Assembly: GCA_014192625.1 (NCBI GenBank)
Contig: BJHM01000014.1
Coordinates: forward strand, 1-64,000
Source: Planctomycetota bacterium
Lineage (GTDB): Bacteria; Planctomycetota; UBA1135; UBA2386
Length of the DNA stretch: 64,000 nt
Reading direction: 5' to 3'
The translations under genes and the position numbers were made by a program. This document shows, piece by piece, positions 36,120-45,259 of this stretch. The notes under the pieces were generated by a model. The model saw only the letters and a list, made by a program, of their open reading frames with translations, ran no database searches and was not told the DNA's origin. Each line of letters starts with the position of its first letter. The stretch's first letter is position 1.

Positions 36120-37011
36120 TATCGGCCCCTTCTCTTGCATCATTGTTCACCACGCGCGGGACGCATTTGCGAACGACGAAAAAATCGCGCAGCAGTGGCG
36201 CGCGCTCAACTTCACCGCAAAGCCAAACCTTGCGTTAGCGATGCAGCAGTTCGACAACTTCATCCAACTGCTCGCGGCGAACACGACGGTCCAGCAGATC
36301 GCAGCGACAACCAAAACGCGCGGGCTAACGCTCGATGCAATCTATGTGCGCGACGCGTCGATCCTGTGCGCAACAGGCGCAATCCTGTGTCGCATGGGGA
36401 AACCGGAGCGACAAAACGAGCCCGCGGCGATGGCGGAGACCTACCGCGCGATGGGCATCCCGATCGTTGGCGCGATCGAATCGCCAGGCACTCTAGAAGG
36501 CGGTGACTTTACCTGGCTGAGCGAGCGCTGCGCCGCGGTCGGGCACGGCTACCGCACCAACCAGGAGGGCATTCGCCAACTGCGTGTGCTGCTCAGCGAC
36601 AGCATTGATGAACTGATCGTCGTGCCGTTGCCGCACCACAAAGGCCCAGGCGATGTCTTCCACCTGATGTCGATCTTGAGCCCGGTCGATCACAACCTCG
36701 CGGTCGCATACTCGCCACTGATGCCGGTGCCGTTTCGCAATCGCCTACTGGCACTCGGCTATACCCTGATCGAAGTGCCGGACCGCGAGTTTCGATCAAT
36801 GGGCGCGAACGTGCTAGCGCTGGCCCCGCGCCGCTGCGTCATGCTGGACGGCAACCCGAAGACTCGCGCGGCACTCACCCAGGCTGGCGCAACGGTGATG
36901 GTCTACGACGGCAGCGAGATTTCAGGCAAGGGCTCTGGCGGGCCAACCTGCCTCACGCGGCCGACTGGAAAATGGCGTGGCCAGACTTTGCCTTACTCCG
37001 GATTGGCGTAG
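36112..37011 (+). CDS. Dimethylargininase/arginine deiminase-fold hydrolase
   Basis: A 299-residue protein from the ATG at 36112, which overlaps the permease stop. It has the amidinotransferase-superfamily pattern: GTLEGGDFTWLSERCAAVGH followed by YRTNQEGIRQL, a central His in HHKGPGDVFHLMSILSPVDH, and a C-terminal catalytic Cys in SGKGSGGPTCLTRPTG. This Cys/His/acid arrangement is that of dimethylarginine dimethylaminohydrolase (DDAH), which makes citrulline and dimethylamine. Arginine deiminase activity is an alternative. Its coupling to a permease suggests uptake and breakdown of an arginine derivative. Superfamily confidence is high; the exact substrate is not certain. Confidence 0.88.
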   Translation: MSDIGPFSCIIVHHARDAFANDEKIAQQWRALNFTAKPNLALAMQQFDNFIQLLAANTTVQQIAATTKTRGLTLDAIYVRDASILCATGAILCRMGKPERQNEPAAMAETYRAMGIPIVGAIESPGTLEGGDFTWLSERCAAVGHGYRTNQEGIRQLRVLLSDSIDELIVVPLPHHKGPGDVFHLMSILSPVDHNLAVAYSPLMPVPFRNRLLALGYTLIEVPDREFRSMGANVLALAPRRCVMLDGNPKTRAALTQAGATVMVYDGSEISGKGSGGPTCLTRPTGKWRGQTLPYSGLA

Positions 37012-37516
37012 CCAGATCTATGCGTCCGCATAACGGTGGACGAGGGCGACAAGGGCAAGGGGCGCGTTGTGCTACTGGACCTGATCGACGGTGCGCGCAT
37101 CCTGGTTGCACCGGCCCGAGCACTGCCGCAGCGGTTCTTCATGACGACGAAAATCACGGAGGAATGCCGCTTTCAGCCGGTTGCGAATGGCCCGCCGCTC
37201 TGCAAGGGCTTGGCGGGATGTGCCGCGGGGAGAGTCTTTCGTCGTGTGGGTTTGCCCTGACGCGCGCCAGAAGTTCGCGCGCAGGCAGACTGCTGATTTG
37301 CCGGCCAGCGGTGCCATTTGCGAAGCACCGCGAACGCGAATGACCCACGGCTAAAATACCCGGCCGCCGATTTTGGCCACTCCCGAGGCAGGCACCGGCT
37401 CACAAGCTTGCGCCAACGTGGCGAGACGCGAGAATCGATCGCGTTCGCCTGGTCCCCATGCACCCCTCCAAAGGTTCCGCCCGCACAACTCATCGGGCGG
37501 CTACTGCTGCATCCAC
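37012..37516. other. Intergenic stretch before TPR lipoprotein gene
   Basis: This 505-base gap lies between two plus-strand genes. Short open frames exist (for example 37036-37260 plus), but they have no recognisable motif, signal or ribosome-binding site, so I do not call them genes. The long frame that runs into the next gene from 37373 has no plausible N-terminus before 37517. No RNA gene or strong hairpin was seen. Confidence 0.5.
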
Positions 37517-40500
37517 ATGAAGCACCCATTTCTTCCGGCAACGACACTCGCCTTCCTCGCCGCATGTGCTGGCGGCGCCGCCCCATCCGCCGCGCAGGTG
37601 CAAAAGCTCGTCGAGGCACAAACGCTGCTCGACAGCAATGATCCTGACGGCGCGCTGTCGATCACCGATGCGCTGCTCGAAGCGCAACCCGGGTGGCGCG
37701 AGGCTCGCCTCGTCGCGGCCGACAGTTTTTTGCAACTGAGCAAACTCGATCGCCGCGGCCTCAATCGGCAGCTCGTGCTGGCAGATGCCGCGCACGCGCT
37801 TGAGCAGGCCCTCGAACAGAACCCAACTGACCCGGCAACGTGGCTCAAGTTGGCACAGGTCCGCTTCGAGCTAAATCTGTTCGTCCCTGCGCGTACGGCA
37901 GCGCTGAAGTCACTCGAGCTGCTAACGGAGCGCAAAGCAACAACCGCCAAGATGGTCGAGCCAGTCTTGATCGCAGCACGCTGCGACCTGCAGGAGCTCA
38001 TCGAGTCGCGCACCATCGAAATCAAAGACGGCGTGAAGGACGATCGGGGGTTTGTGAAAGTCGCTCCGGCGACTTTTGAGCATGCCGCCTCCGCGATGGT
38101 GAAGTTGCAACCCATCATGCAACTGGCACCCAACGAAAGTTACGCCATCACGGCCCAGGTCCATCTGCAGATTGGTCAGGCCGATCAGGCGATGGCGGAT
38201 CTCGAACGCGGCATCCGCACAAAGCCCGATGCCAACGACCTGCATCTTCAGTTTCAACAACTGCACGTGGACCTCGGGCAGATCCGAGCACTGAGCGGCG
38301 CCTACTCCCGCCTCATGCGCGAAAATCCGACGGTGCCGATCCTGCGCTGGTACGAGGGCCGCGCTCTGGTGATGATCGCCGACGATCTCCGCAGCAAAGG
38401 CAACTTCCAAGGTGCCAACGATTACTACCAGAAGGCCATCGACGACTTTGGCGAATACCAAGCGATGGTGCCCGCGCACGCCGAGAACGCAGGGCAGTGG
38501 CTTGCGATCTGCGAAGTGTCGCTCGCGCGCGTTGCGTGCGACAGCGGCGATCTCGCGGGCAGCAAGCGACACCTGCTCGCAGCAGACCTCGCTTCGCCGC
38601 TGACCACCACCTACGAGCAGAACGACCCGCTAAAGCCAAAGCTGCTCGACAGCTTTGGCGGCCACTACCTCGGCGTGGTTGTTGCGATCACCGTTGCGCT
38701 CAGCAACAGTAAAGAGGGCGCACTAACGGCGACGCTCGCGTTCAACGAGAGCATCCTGCTGCGCCACCCCGACCGCTTTGGCTTTATCTACAACAACGCG
38801 GCGCTACCGGCGCGCGACCTTGGCGTGATCCTTGCGCGCGATGCCGAACAGATGCCAGCGACCGAGCGGCAGGCGGCGCTTGCGCAGGCGATGGACTTGT
38901 GGGAGCGCAGCTACCTCTACTACCAGGCCGCTGCCAAGCTCTCGCCCGAGGACCCGCGCATCGTCAACGACTGCGGGCTAATGCTGATCTATCACCTAAA
39001 CCGCGACTTCGACAACGCGCGCGCTTTGTTTGAGCAGGCGATCAAGGTCGGGCAGAGCGAACTTGATGCGCTGCCCGCCAAAGCATCAGCCGAGCAACGC
39101 CAGTTTCTCGAAGAGGCCATCGGCGACGCATGGCAGAACATCGGTGTGCTGATGTCGCGCCACCTGCACCGCCCGTTCGATCAGGTGAAGCCGTTCTTGC
39201 AGAAGGCCGTGACCTTCTATCCCAAGGAAGAGCGTGAAGCGGCGCACATGCTCGCCAACAATGGCGTGGAGACCACCGGCAACGGCTCGAACCCACGCAG
39301 CCTGCGCGCCAAGGGCCAGGGCGGAGCCGCCGAAGCGTTCACCCAGTTGCAGACTGACGTCGAGAAGTTCAACAAGGACAACGACCTCGACAGCGCACTC
39401 AGCGCAATCGACAAGGCAATGAAGGAGCTGAAGGGCTACGCGCCTTTTCAATTGCTGCGCGGTGATTACAGCCTGCGCTACGCACGCGCGGCCCGCGACG
39501 CAAAGCGCAAGGGCGTGGAACTGATGTTTGAAGACGCGGTGGTTGCACTGCAGCAAGCCGTGGCACTAAACGACAAGGGCACCGCACCTCGGCAAATGCT
39601 GGCCGAGGCGCAATACGACAAGGGCGATCTCGCGGCAGCGGCGAAGACGATCTCAGCACTGTTGTTGTTGCTGCAGTCCAACGGCGGCGGCAAGCTCCAA
39701 GAGCTCGACGCAGCGCATACGCTGCGCGCCAACGCAGCGGCCCGGCTTGCCCTTAGTCTGAAAAGCGAGGGCAAGGACCCGAAGGCCCTGATGGATGAGG
39801 CCCGCATGTCGTTCCGCTACCTGGAACAACAGGACAGCCTCACTACCGAACTGCGTCGCACCTGGTCTGCTACCGAGCAACAGGCTGGCTCTTCTAGTGA
39901 AGCAGTCGGCATCTACGCCCGCCTGCTTTCAAAGACACCAGATGATCAAGCCCTGCTCTCCCAGATCATCGACACCGCCGCGCAAATGGGCCAATCCAGC
40001 GCCGCAGTCGCCGCCCTGAAGGCCCGCGACGATGCGACCGGCTGTTGGTTTCTTGGCAAAGCTCGCTACCTCGCAGCAGGCGACCTGCGCGCTGCCGGCA
40101 ACAACGATGAGGCACTCGCCGAACTCGATCGCGCGCGCGAATGTTTCGCCAAGTCAGAGGCAAAGAACAAGGACTACGCGGCAAGTTGCAAGCAGTGGAT
40201 CGCCTACTGCCTTGGCAAGAAAGGCAACCTTGCCTACACGATGGACCACTATGACGACGCGCAGAAGTGGCTGCTACAAGCCTGCACGACGGACCCGAGT
40301 CGCATCACGGATGACCTTGGCCTCAGCGAGACGACCAAGCTGGGTATCCAGCGCGTGGCGGACAAATACTTCCGCAAAGAGGATCTGGCGCGCGTCGAAG
40401 CGATCTACCGCGCTGCGTCGGATGCGGCAAGCGGCGACCTCGACCTGCTCAACAACTCCGGACTGTTTGCCCGCGACTATGGCAACTTGCTCGAACGCGA

Positions 40501-40918
40501 CGGCAAGGCGAAGGAAGCTGGGGCTTTGTATGAGCAGAGCTACAAGGCCTACTGCCGCGCGCACCTGCTCGACCCTGGCAACGTCCGCCTCTGCAACGAC
40601 ACGGCACTGATCGCGATCTACCATCTCAATCGTGACTGGGATCAGAGCAGGCAGATGCTCGATACGGCGATCAAGGATGGCGAGCAGCAATTGGCGGCGA
40701 TCGGCGCCGACAAACCACAAGAGCACAAGGATCTCGACGAGGCGATCGGTGACTGCCTGGAGAACCTTTCACTCTGGCATCTAAAGCACAGTAAGGACGG
40801 GGCCGCCGCCAAAGCTGCGGCGCAGAAAAGCCAGCAGCATTACCCAGGTGCAAGCCGCCCCGGCGCACGAAGCCACCTGCTCGCCGCCGAAAAACTGCTG
40901 CCGCCTAAGGGCAAATGA
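37517..40918 (+). CDS. Large TPR-repeat lipoprotein
   Basis: A 1133-residue protein. The ATG at 37517 gives MKHPFLPATTLAFLAACAGG, a lipoprotein signal with lipobox LAAC. Tetratricopeptide-like helix pairs extend through the chain, for example QKLVEAQTLLDSNDPDGALS, AITAQVHLQIGQADQAMADL and NKGNLAYTMDH-type segments near the C-terminus. Two regions are internally similar, sharing NDCGLMLIYHLNRDFDNARA near residue 485 and CNDTALIAIYHLNRDWDQSR near 1030, so the protein looks like an internal duplication. It is translationally coupled to a second TPR lipoprotein (ATGA). It is probably a periplasmic or outer-membrane scaffold; its function is unknown. Confidence 0.88.
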   Translation: MKHPFLPATTLAFLAACAGGAAPSAAQVQKLVEAQTLLDSNDPDGALSITDALLEAQPGWREARLVAADSFLQLSKLDRRGLNRQLVLADAAHALEQALEQNPTDPATWLKLAQVRFELNLFVPARTAALKSLELLTERKATTAKMVEPVLIAARCDLQELIESRTIEIKDGVKDDRGFVKVAPATFEHAASAMVKLQPIMQLAPNESYAITAQVHLQIGQADQAMADLERGIRTKPDANDLHLQFQQLHVDLGQIRALSGAYSRLMRENPTVPILRWYEGRALVMIADDLRSKGNFQGANDYYQKAIDDFGEYQAMVPAHAENAGQWLAICEVSLARVACDSGDLAGSKRHLLAADLASPLTTTYEQNDPLKPKLLDSFGGHYLGVVVAITVALSNSKEGALTATLAFNESILLRHPDRFGFIYNNAALPARDLGVILARDAEQMPATERQAALAQAMDLWERSYLYYQAAAKLSPEDPRIVNDCGLMLIYHLNRDFDNARALFEQAIKVGQSELDALPAKASAEQRQFLEEAIGDAWQNIGVLMSRHLHRPFDQVKPFLQKAVTFYPKEEREAAHMLANNGVETTGNGSNPRSLRAKGQGGAAEAFTQLQTDVEKFNKDNDLDSALSAIDKAMKELKGYAPFQLLRGDYSLRYARAARDAKRKGVELMFEDAVVALQQAVALNDKGTAPRQMLAEAQYDKGDLAAAAKTISALLLLLQSNGGGKLQELDAAHTLRANAAARLALSLKSEGKDPKALMDEARMSFRYLEQQDSLTTELRRTWSATEQQAGSSSEAVGIYARLLSKTPDDQALLSQIIDTAAQMGQSSAAVAALKARDDATGCWFLGKARYLAAGDLRAAGNNDEALAELDRARECFAKSEAKNKDYAASCKQWIAYCLGKKGNLAYTMDHYDDAQKWLLQACTTDPSRITDDLGLSETTKLGIQRVADKYFRKEDLARVEAIYRAASDAASGDLDLLNNSGLFARDYGNLLERDGKAKEAGALYEQSYKAYCRAHLLDPGNVRLCNDTALIAIYHLNRDWDQSRQMLDTAIKDGEQQLAAIGADKPQEHKDLDEAIGDCLENLSLWHLKHSKDGAAAKAAAQKSQQHYPGASRPGARSHLLAAEKLLPPKGK

Positions 40919-42534
40919 CCGTGCGCTCACTGTGGCTCGCGGCGTTTCTGAGCGCCACTTCGTGCACCACCCAATCGCCGCCGATTGAAAACCAGCCGAT
41001 TGCAACACAGCAACCCGGCGCGCAACCGGCGCAGGATCCGTTACTGCGCGAACGTGCCGCCGCCGCCGAGAACCTCGGCCGCTACGCCGAAGCCGCCGAC
41101 CACTACCAGAAGCTGATGCAAAAGGACCCGCTGCGCGCCGAGTGGGCGATTGCTGCGGGCAGGTGCCTTGGTCGCAGTGGCCGATTCAACGACGCGATCG
41201 AGTTGCTGCTGCAACAGCGCAACGCATTCCCAGGGGTCCTCGATCTGACGGCGATGCTGGCGCGCACGTTTTTGCTGAAGGCCGAGGGGGACCAAGGTGG
41301 CCTCAACCCAAAGCTCGCCTACGAAGACGCTGCCCACCTGGCAGAGGAAGTGCTTGGGATTGATGCCAATCAGATCGATGCCCAGCTGATCCTCGCGCAA
41401 GCGCGCTACGGCCTCGGCGACTTTTCTGGTGCGGCAAGCACAGCTGAGCGGGCCGTTCAAACGCACCCAAAGCACGCCGGTGCTCACGTGCTCGCTGGCC
41501 AGATCGCATTCGACCGCTTCAAACAGCAGAAAGTCGATTTTGCGGCCATCTCGACGCCGTTGAGCGATGCCGAGCGCGCAGTGTTGGTGACGGCGATCGA
41601 CGCGCAACGACAACGCGCAAAGCGCGAGTTTCAGGCCGCATCAGAGTTGGATCCCGCACGCACCTTCGCACAAATCTCGCTCGCGCAAATCGCCGTCTTG
41701 GACAAAGAGCTCGATGCGGCACTCACCCACTGGGGCGAAGCATTGCGCGCCGATCCATTGGCGCGCGTGGATCACGCTTGGATCGAGCAAAACGTGACCA
41801 AGGCGCAGCGCCTCGCATTTTACCAATCGACACTGATGCGCTATCGCAAGCGCACGGATGCCGACCAGAAACTCGCCGCGGGCCTCGTTTGGTATGTCGC
41901 GCGCGCGTGCTTTGATGAAAAACAGTGGGCCGCTGCGCGCACCAATTTTGAGCAAGTCGCCGCCGACAACCGCGAATACACCAACGCCTATTATTGGGCT
42001 GGGCTTTCAGCGTCCTACCAAGGCGATCTCGACGCTGCAGAAATGCTGCTTGGCCGCTACGCCGGAATCTCCGCCACGACGTTTGCTGACGAGTTGCGGA
42101 AGCAGGAGCCAGCGGCGCGCGCGGAGTTGGGCCAGCTAGTGCAATCGCTCGCCAACCGCGCCTACCACAACAACAACCTGGACAACAGCCGCGACCTCAA
42201 CCACGTGGTCGCGGCACTGCGCGATTCGGCCGACGCATGGAACAACTATGCGTTCTTGTGCCGTGAGTCCGGTCGCTTTCCCGATGCGGTCACCGCCTAC
42301 GAACATGCGCTGGAAAAGGAGCCAGACTCGGCGCAATTGTGCAACGACCTCGCCGTGGTGCTGCAATACCACTTGCCGTCCACCGACAACCTCGTGCGCG
42401 CAAAGCAGCTTTACCAGCAAGCCAAAAAGCTCGCCGACCAGATGCTCCAGAACCCAAACGCCACCGAACTGCAGCAGAAACAAGCGACCCAGTCGAAGCT
42501 CGACGCGCAGCAAAACCTCGCGAAGTTTCGCTGA
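40915..42534 (+). CDS. TPR-repeat lipoprotein, partner of upstream gene
   Basis: A 539-residue lipoprotein with signal MTVRSLWLAAFLSATSC and a Pro/Gln-rich linker after the lipidated Cys. TPR-like pairs include ENLGRYAEAADHYQKLMQKD, LILAQARYGLGDFSGAASTA and ALEKEPDSAQLCNDLAVVLQ. The last of these resembles the NDxALxxYHL repeats of the upstream protein, so the two probably arose by duplication. Its start overlaps the upstream stop by 4 bp. No enzymatic domain is visible. Confidence 0.87.
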   Translation: MTVRSLWLAAFLSATSCTTQSPPIENQPIATQQPGAQPAQDPLLRERAAAAENLGRYAEAADHYQKLMQKDPLRAEWAIAAGRCLGRSGRFNDAIELLLQQRNAFPGVLDLTAMLARTFLLKAEGDQGGLNPKLAYEDAAHLAEEVLGIDANQIDAQLILAQARYGLGDFSGAASTAERAVQTHPKHAGAHVLAGQIAFDRFKQQKVDFAAISTPLSDAERAVLVTAIDAQRQRAKREFQAASELDPARTFAQISLAQIAVLDKELDAALTHWGEALRADPLARVDHAWIEQNVTKAQRLAFYQSTLMRYRKRTDADQKLAAGLVWYVARACFDEKQWAAARTNFEQVAADNREYTNAYYWAGLSASYQGDLDAAEMLLGRYAGISATTFADELRKQEPAARAELGQLVQSLANRAYHNNNLDNSRDLNHVVAALRDSADAWNNYAFLCRESGRFPDAVTAYEHALEKEPDSAQLCNDLAVVLQYHLPSTDNLVRAKQLYQQAKKLADQMLQNPNATELQQKQATQSKLDAQQNLAKFR

Positions 42535-42574
42535 CGCGGCGCGGCGCTTTTAGGTGCAACACCCGCCACGGCGG

Positions 42575-42640
42575 GGCTGAGCAATGCGATGCGGCGGCCG
42601 CGAAGGAGCGCAGGACTTCGCCGCGCCTCGCAACTCAGCC
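42575..42640. terminator. Nested hairpin between convergent genes
   Basis: An outer 7-bp stem (GGCTGAG at 42575, CTCAGCC at 42634) encloses a GCGGCG/CGCCGC pairing and an inner stem GCGAAG (42600-42605) with CTTCGC (42616-42621) around a 10-nt loop. It spans the junction of the TPR operon and the convergent NRDE gene and overlaps the NRDE stop codon. It is a possible bidirectional terminator. Confidence 0.35.
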
Positions 42641-43405
42641 TTGGGGCTTGCGGTCACTCGGCAGAGTGCTTTTTTCGCGCAAGCGGCGCATCAGGTTGCC
42701 GTAGTTCTGATACGGGGTTTGATCCGGCGCGCCCGCTGCGTAGCGCCAGATCAGCGCGTGTGGGGCGGATGCCGGCACGGCGATCAACGAGGACGAGACC
42801 GTGCCATATTCAAGGCCCTTATTGAGCACCGCGTGCCCGCCGAAAAAACCGCCATCGAGCAGCAATGTACGCAGCCGTTCAAGCTGCGCCTCGGCATCGA
42901 CAGCAGCACCAGCGAGCGCCTGCTCAAGGCCGCGCAACGTGAGCTGTCCTGGGGCATGGTCATTGCTGATCAGAAGTAGTTCGTCGTGCCAGTCGATCCG
43001 TTGCAAGTGAGTGCCGTCATAACGCAGCACGATCATCTGCGTCGGCGATGCGATCACCAACTGGAAGCCGCCATAGCGCCGCGTAGCGATCGCAGCAGCA
43101 ACCGCCCGTTCCCCAGCGTCGAGGTCGCCAGCGTCAAGCGCCAGGTGAGGCAGGTCGCCACGCGTTGCCGCGTCTTTTGGCAGGGGCGCAGAAGCCACGT
43201 TGGTGATACCAGCGAACCAGCCGTGATCGCGGATTGCAAGCCATGTGCCGCCCGCCACACGGTCGCGCGGCGACAGCAAAAGACGCTGCTGCCCGACCCA
43301 CAGTCCAGGTGGCGCAGCCTTGCGATCGAGCCGCTCATCGCGATTTGCGGCGACGAGGATCGGATGCGTAGCACTGCGGCCACGCAAAACGATCAATATG
43401 CTCAT
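42635..43405 (-). CDS. NRDE (TANGO2-type) family protein
   Basis: A 256-residue protein. The family signature is HPILVAANRDERLDRKAAPP near residues 14-33. GGTWLAIRDHGWFAGITNV follows, then ATRGDLPHLAL and NDHAPGQLTLRGLEQ. A catalytic-type Cys at position 2, seen in some NRDE members, is absent here (MSIL). Family members are linked to secretion and Golgi organisation in animals and to haem trafficking; no bacterial role is fixed. It is a single gene convergent with the TPR operon. Confidence 0.9.
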   Translation of the reverse strand: MSILIVLRGRSATHPILVAANRDERLDRKAAPPGLWVGQQRLLLSPRDRVAGGTWLAIRDHGWFAGITNVASAPLPKDAATRGDLPHLALDAGDLDAGERAVAAAIATRRYGGFQLVIASPTQMIVLRYDGTHLQRIDWHDELLLISNDHAPGQLTLRGLEQALAGAAVDAEAQLERLRTLLLDGGFFGGHAVLNKGLEYGTVSSSLIAVPASAPHALIWRYAAGAPDQTPYQNYGNLMRRLREKSTLPSDRKPQG

Positions 43406-43455
43406 GGCGGCAAACGATAGCAGAAAGACCCCGCACGACGACCGGGCACATCCTT

Positions 43456-43854
43456 TTGCTCGATCAAGTGCTCCTGCAAAAAGGTCGGACCCGCGTTGTG
43501 CTCTACGACGGATCCGTGCACCAAGCGCAACTTTTGCCTGAGGACAGCAAGTTAGGCGTGCGCCTGCTCAAGATAGATCCGAGCGAGGTTGCCTTTGGTC
43601 TCTTGCCGGTTTGGCCGGTCGTCAAAAGCGAGCCTGCGTTTTGCGGGCACGAACACTTCGCGCTGAATCAGCGGCGCGCAGACAAACCAGGCGTCGCGCG
43701 AAAACGCGCCTGGCACTTCGAGTCTGCGCCACCGGAGCTGGCTCGCTTGCGTGGCGTTCCAAACCGGCAACCGCCAGCAGTTCGCATCGCGCCTGCAGAG
43801 CATCCGACGCGGTCTCAGTTGCCGATACTTGTTCGCGGCGAACCGCCGCTATGA
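43456..43854 (+). CDS. Doubtful small ORF, possible HtrA-like fragment
   Basis: A 132-codon frame from a TTG start in the 443-bp gap between the NRDE and MFS genes. RTRVVLYDGSVHQAQLLPED and LGVRLLKIDPSEVAFGLLPV resemble the beta-strand pair of trypsin-like HtrA proteases (VxLxDGxxxxAxLxxxDxxxxLxLLKID). No catalytic His or Ser follows, and the C-terminal half is Pro/Arg-rich and looks non-coding. It overlaps the end of the MFS gene by 6 bp. It may be a gene remnant or chance. Confidence 0.3.
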   Translation: MLDQVLLQKGRTRVVLYDGSVHQAQLLPEDSKLGVRLLKIDPSEVAFGLLPVWPVVKSEPAFCGHEHFALNQRRADKPGVARKRAWHFESAPPELARLRGVPNRQPPAVRIAPAEHPTRSQLPILVRGEPPL

Positions 43855-45207
43855 CAGGTCGATCGTCTCTGGCAGCGGTGCTGCGCGCGCAGTGGATAAG
43901 GATCTACGTCGCAACGCGAACATCGACATGCCGGCGGTGATGCAGAGCAAACCAGCGACCACGAACGGCAAGCGCAGGTTGGGATGCAGAGCAGTGGCGC
44001 CGATGCGACTGATCGCGCTGCCAAGCATGCCGCCGCAGCCAAACCCAAGTTGCATACAACTCTGCACCATTGCAAATGCGAGTGTGCGCCGCCCTTCGTC
44101 GACGCGCTTGCTGGCGGCCGCGTAGGACAATGTCATCGACCCGGCCATCACGCACGCCGCGAGGATTCGCAACGACATGAACGAGTAAATCCCCTGGACG
44201 GATGCTGTGCCGATCTGCAAAAGCCCGAGCAACAGTCCAACAAACGCAAGGCAGCGCAGCGGGCCAAAACGATCCGACAGTCGGCCCCACAAAGGCGTGC
44301 ACACCCATTGCGCCACCGCCAGCACAGAGAACGCGAGGCTCGCCGTCAGCGACAGAATCTGCTCGTCGCCTTTTATCAGCCAATTGAGTGCCTCGATCGG
44401 GCCGAGTTCTCGCACGAACAGCGCGACGAACGGCTCGAGCATGTTCTGACCGAGCCGCAGCATCAACACGAGCACGAGCAGCCACGCGAACACGCGGTTC
44501 CCGAGTAGCTGACGGATCCCAAGCAAAAGTTCGCGCACGAACGGCACCTGCTGCGCACGGGGTGGCCTTCGCTCCTCGGTGGCATAGCGCCACAGCAAGA
44601 AGGCGCCGATCAGGGACAGCACCGTGGTGATCCAAAAGCACGACGCGCGCCCCCACCAGGGTGCAAAATCGGCCGGCAGCGCATTGGTAACGCCGAGTGC
44701 CACCAGCCAGCCGAGCAGCGGCCCCGCAAAACTGCCCATCGCCATCGCCACTTGCAGCCAAGCAATCGTGCGTCCGTGCCGCTCGGGAGCCGCGTGCGAC
44801 GAGACCATGGCGATCGCGGGCGCCACGTAGCCTGCCAGCACCCCCATCAATGCGCGCAAGAACAACAGCCAACCCGGCGAAGCAGCGAACGGCATCAACA
44901 GCGTGATGGCAGCGATCGCCAAGTTGGCGCGAATCGCCATCGGCCGACGGCCGCGACGATCGCCGAGCGCGCCCCAAATCGGCCCGGCGAGTGCGGCACT
45001 AAATGGCGCGGCACCGTAGATCATGCCACCCCAAAAAGTCAGTTCGTCGGGGTCCGTAATCTTGAAACGCTGGCCGACATAGAAGGTCAGTTCTGGCAGA
45101 AATGCCATCAGCCCCATCGACGTAGCGAAAAGGCTGAACCAGACCGCTCGTTGGGTGCGCTGCCGAGAATCCAAGCGTTTCGTTCTACCCGAACTTGCGC
45201 AGCACAA
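43849..45207 (-). CDS. MFS transporter, 12 transmembrane helices
   Basis: A 452-residue permease from a TTG start; a TTG 11 codons later is also possible. Twelve hydrophobic segments are visible. The loop after helix 2 has GPIWGALGDRRGRRPMAIRA, the MFS motif A, and helices 4-5 contain HGRTIAWLQVAMAMGSFAGP. The second half repeats motif A as LWGRLSDRFGPLRCLAFVGL. It is most like drug/proton antiporters of the MFS, with substrate unknown. Its start is divergent from that of the secreted protein at 45260, 52 bp apart. Confidence 0.93.
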   Translation of the reverse strand: MCCASSGRTKRLDSRQRTQRAVWFSLFATSMGLMAFLPELTFYVGQRFKITDPDELTFWGGMIYGAAPFSAALAGPIWGALGDRRGRRPMAIRANLAIAAITLLMPFAASPGWLLFLRALMGVLAGYVAPAIAMVSSHAAPERHGRTIAWLQVAMAMGSFAGPLLGWLVALGVTNALPADFAPWWGRASCFWITTVLSLIGAFLLWRYATEERRPPRAQQVPFVRELLLGIRQLLGNRVFAWLLVLVLMLRLGQNMLEPFVALFVRELGPIEALNWLIKGDEQILSLTASLAFSVLAVAQWVCTPLWGRLSDRFGPLRCLAFVGLLLGLLQIGTASVQGIYSFMSLRILAACVMAGSMTLSYAAASKRVDEGRRTLAFAMVQSCMQLGFGCGGMLGSAISRIGATALHPNLRLPFVVAGLLCITAGMSMFALRRRSLSTARAAPLPETIDLS

Positions 45208-45259
45208 AAATAAATCTGCCTCAACGGCGGAACCTCGCCGCGCAGTTCCCCTCGCAGCA

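Noticed and set aside
37036-37260. Small plus-strand ORF in the gap after the dimethylargininase-like gene
   Set aside because: No motif, signal peptide or ribosome-binding site, and composition like that of the surrounding non-coding DNA.
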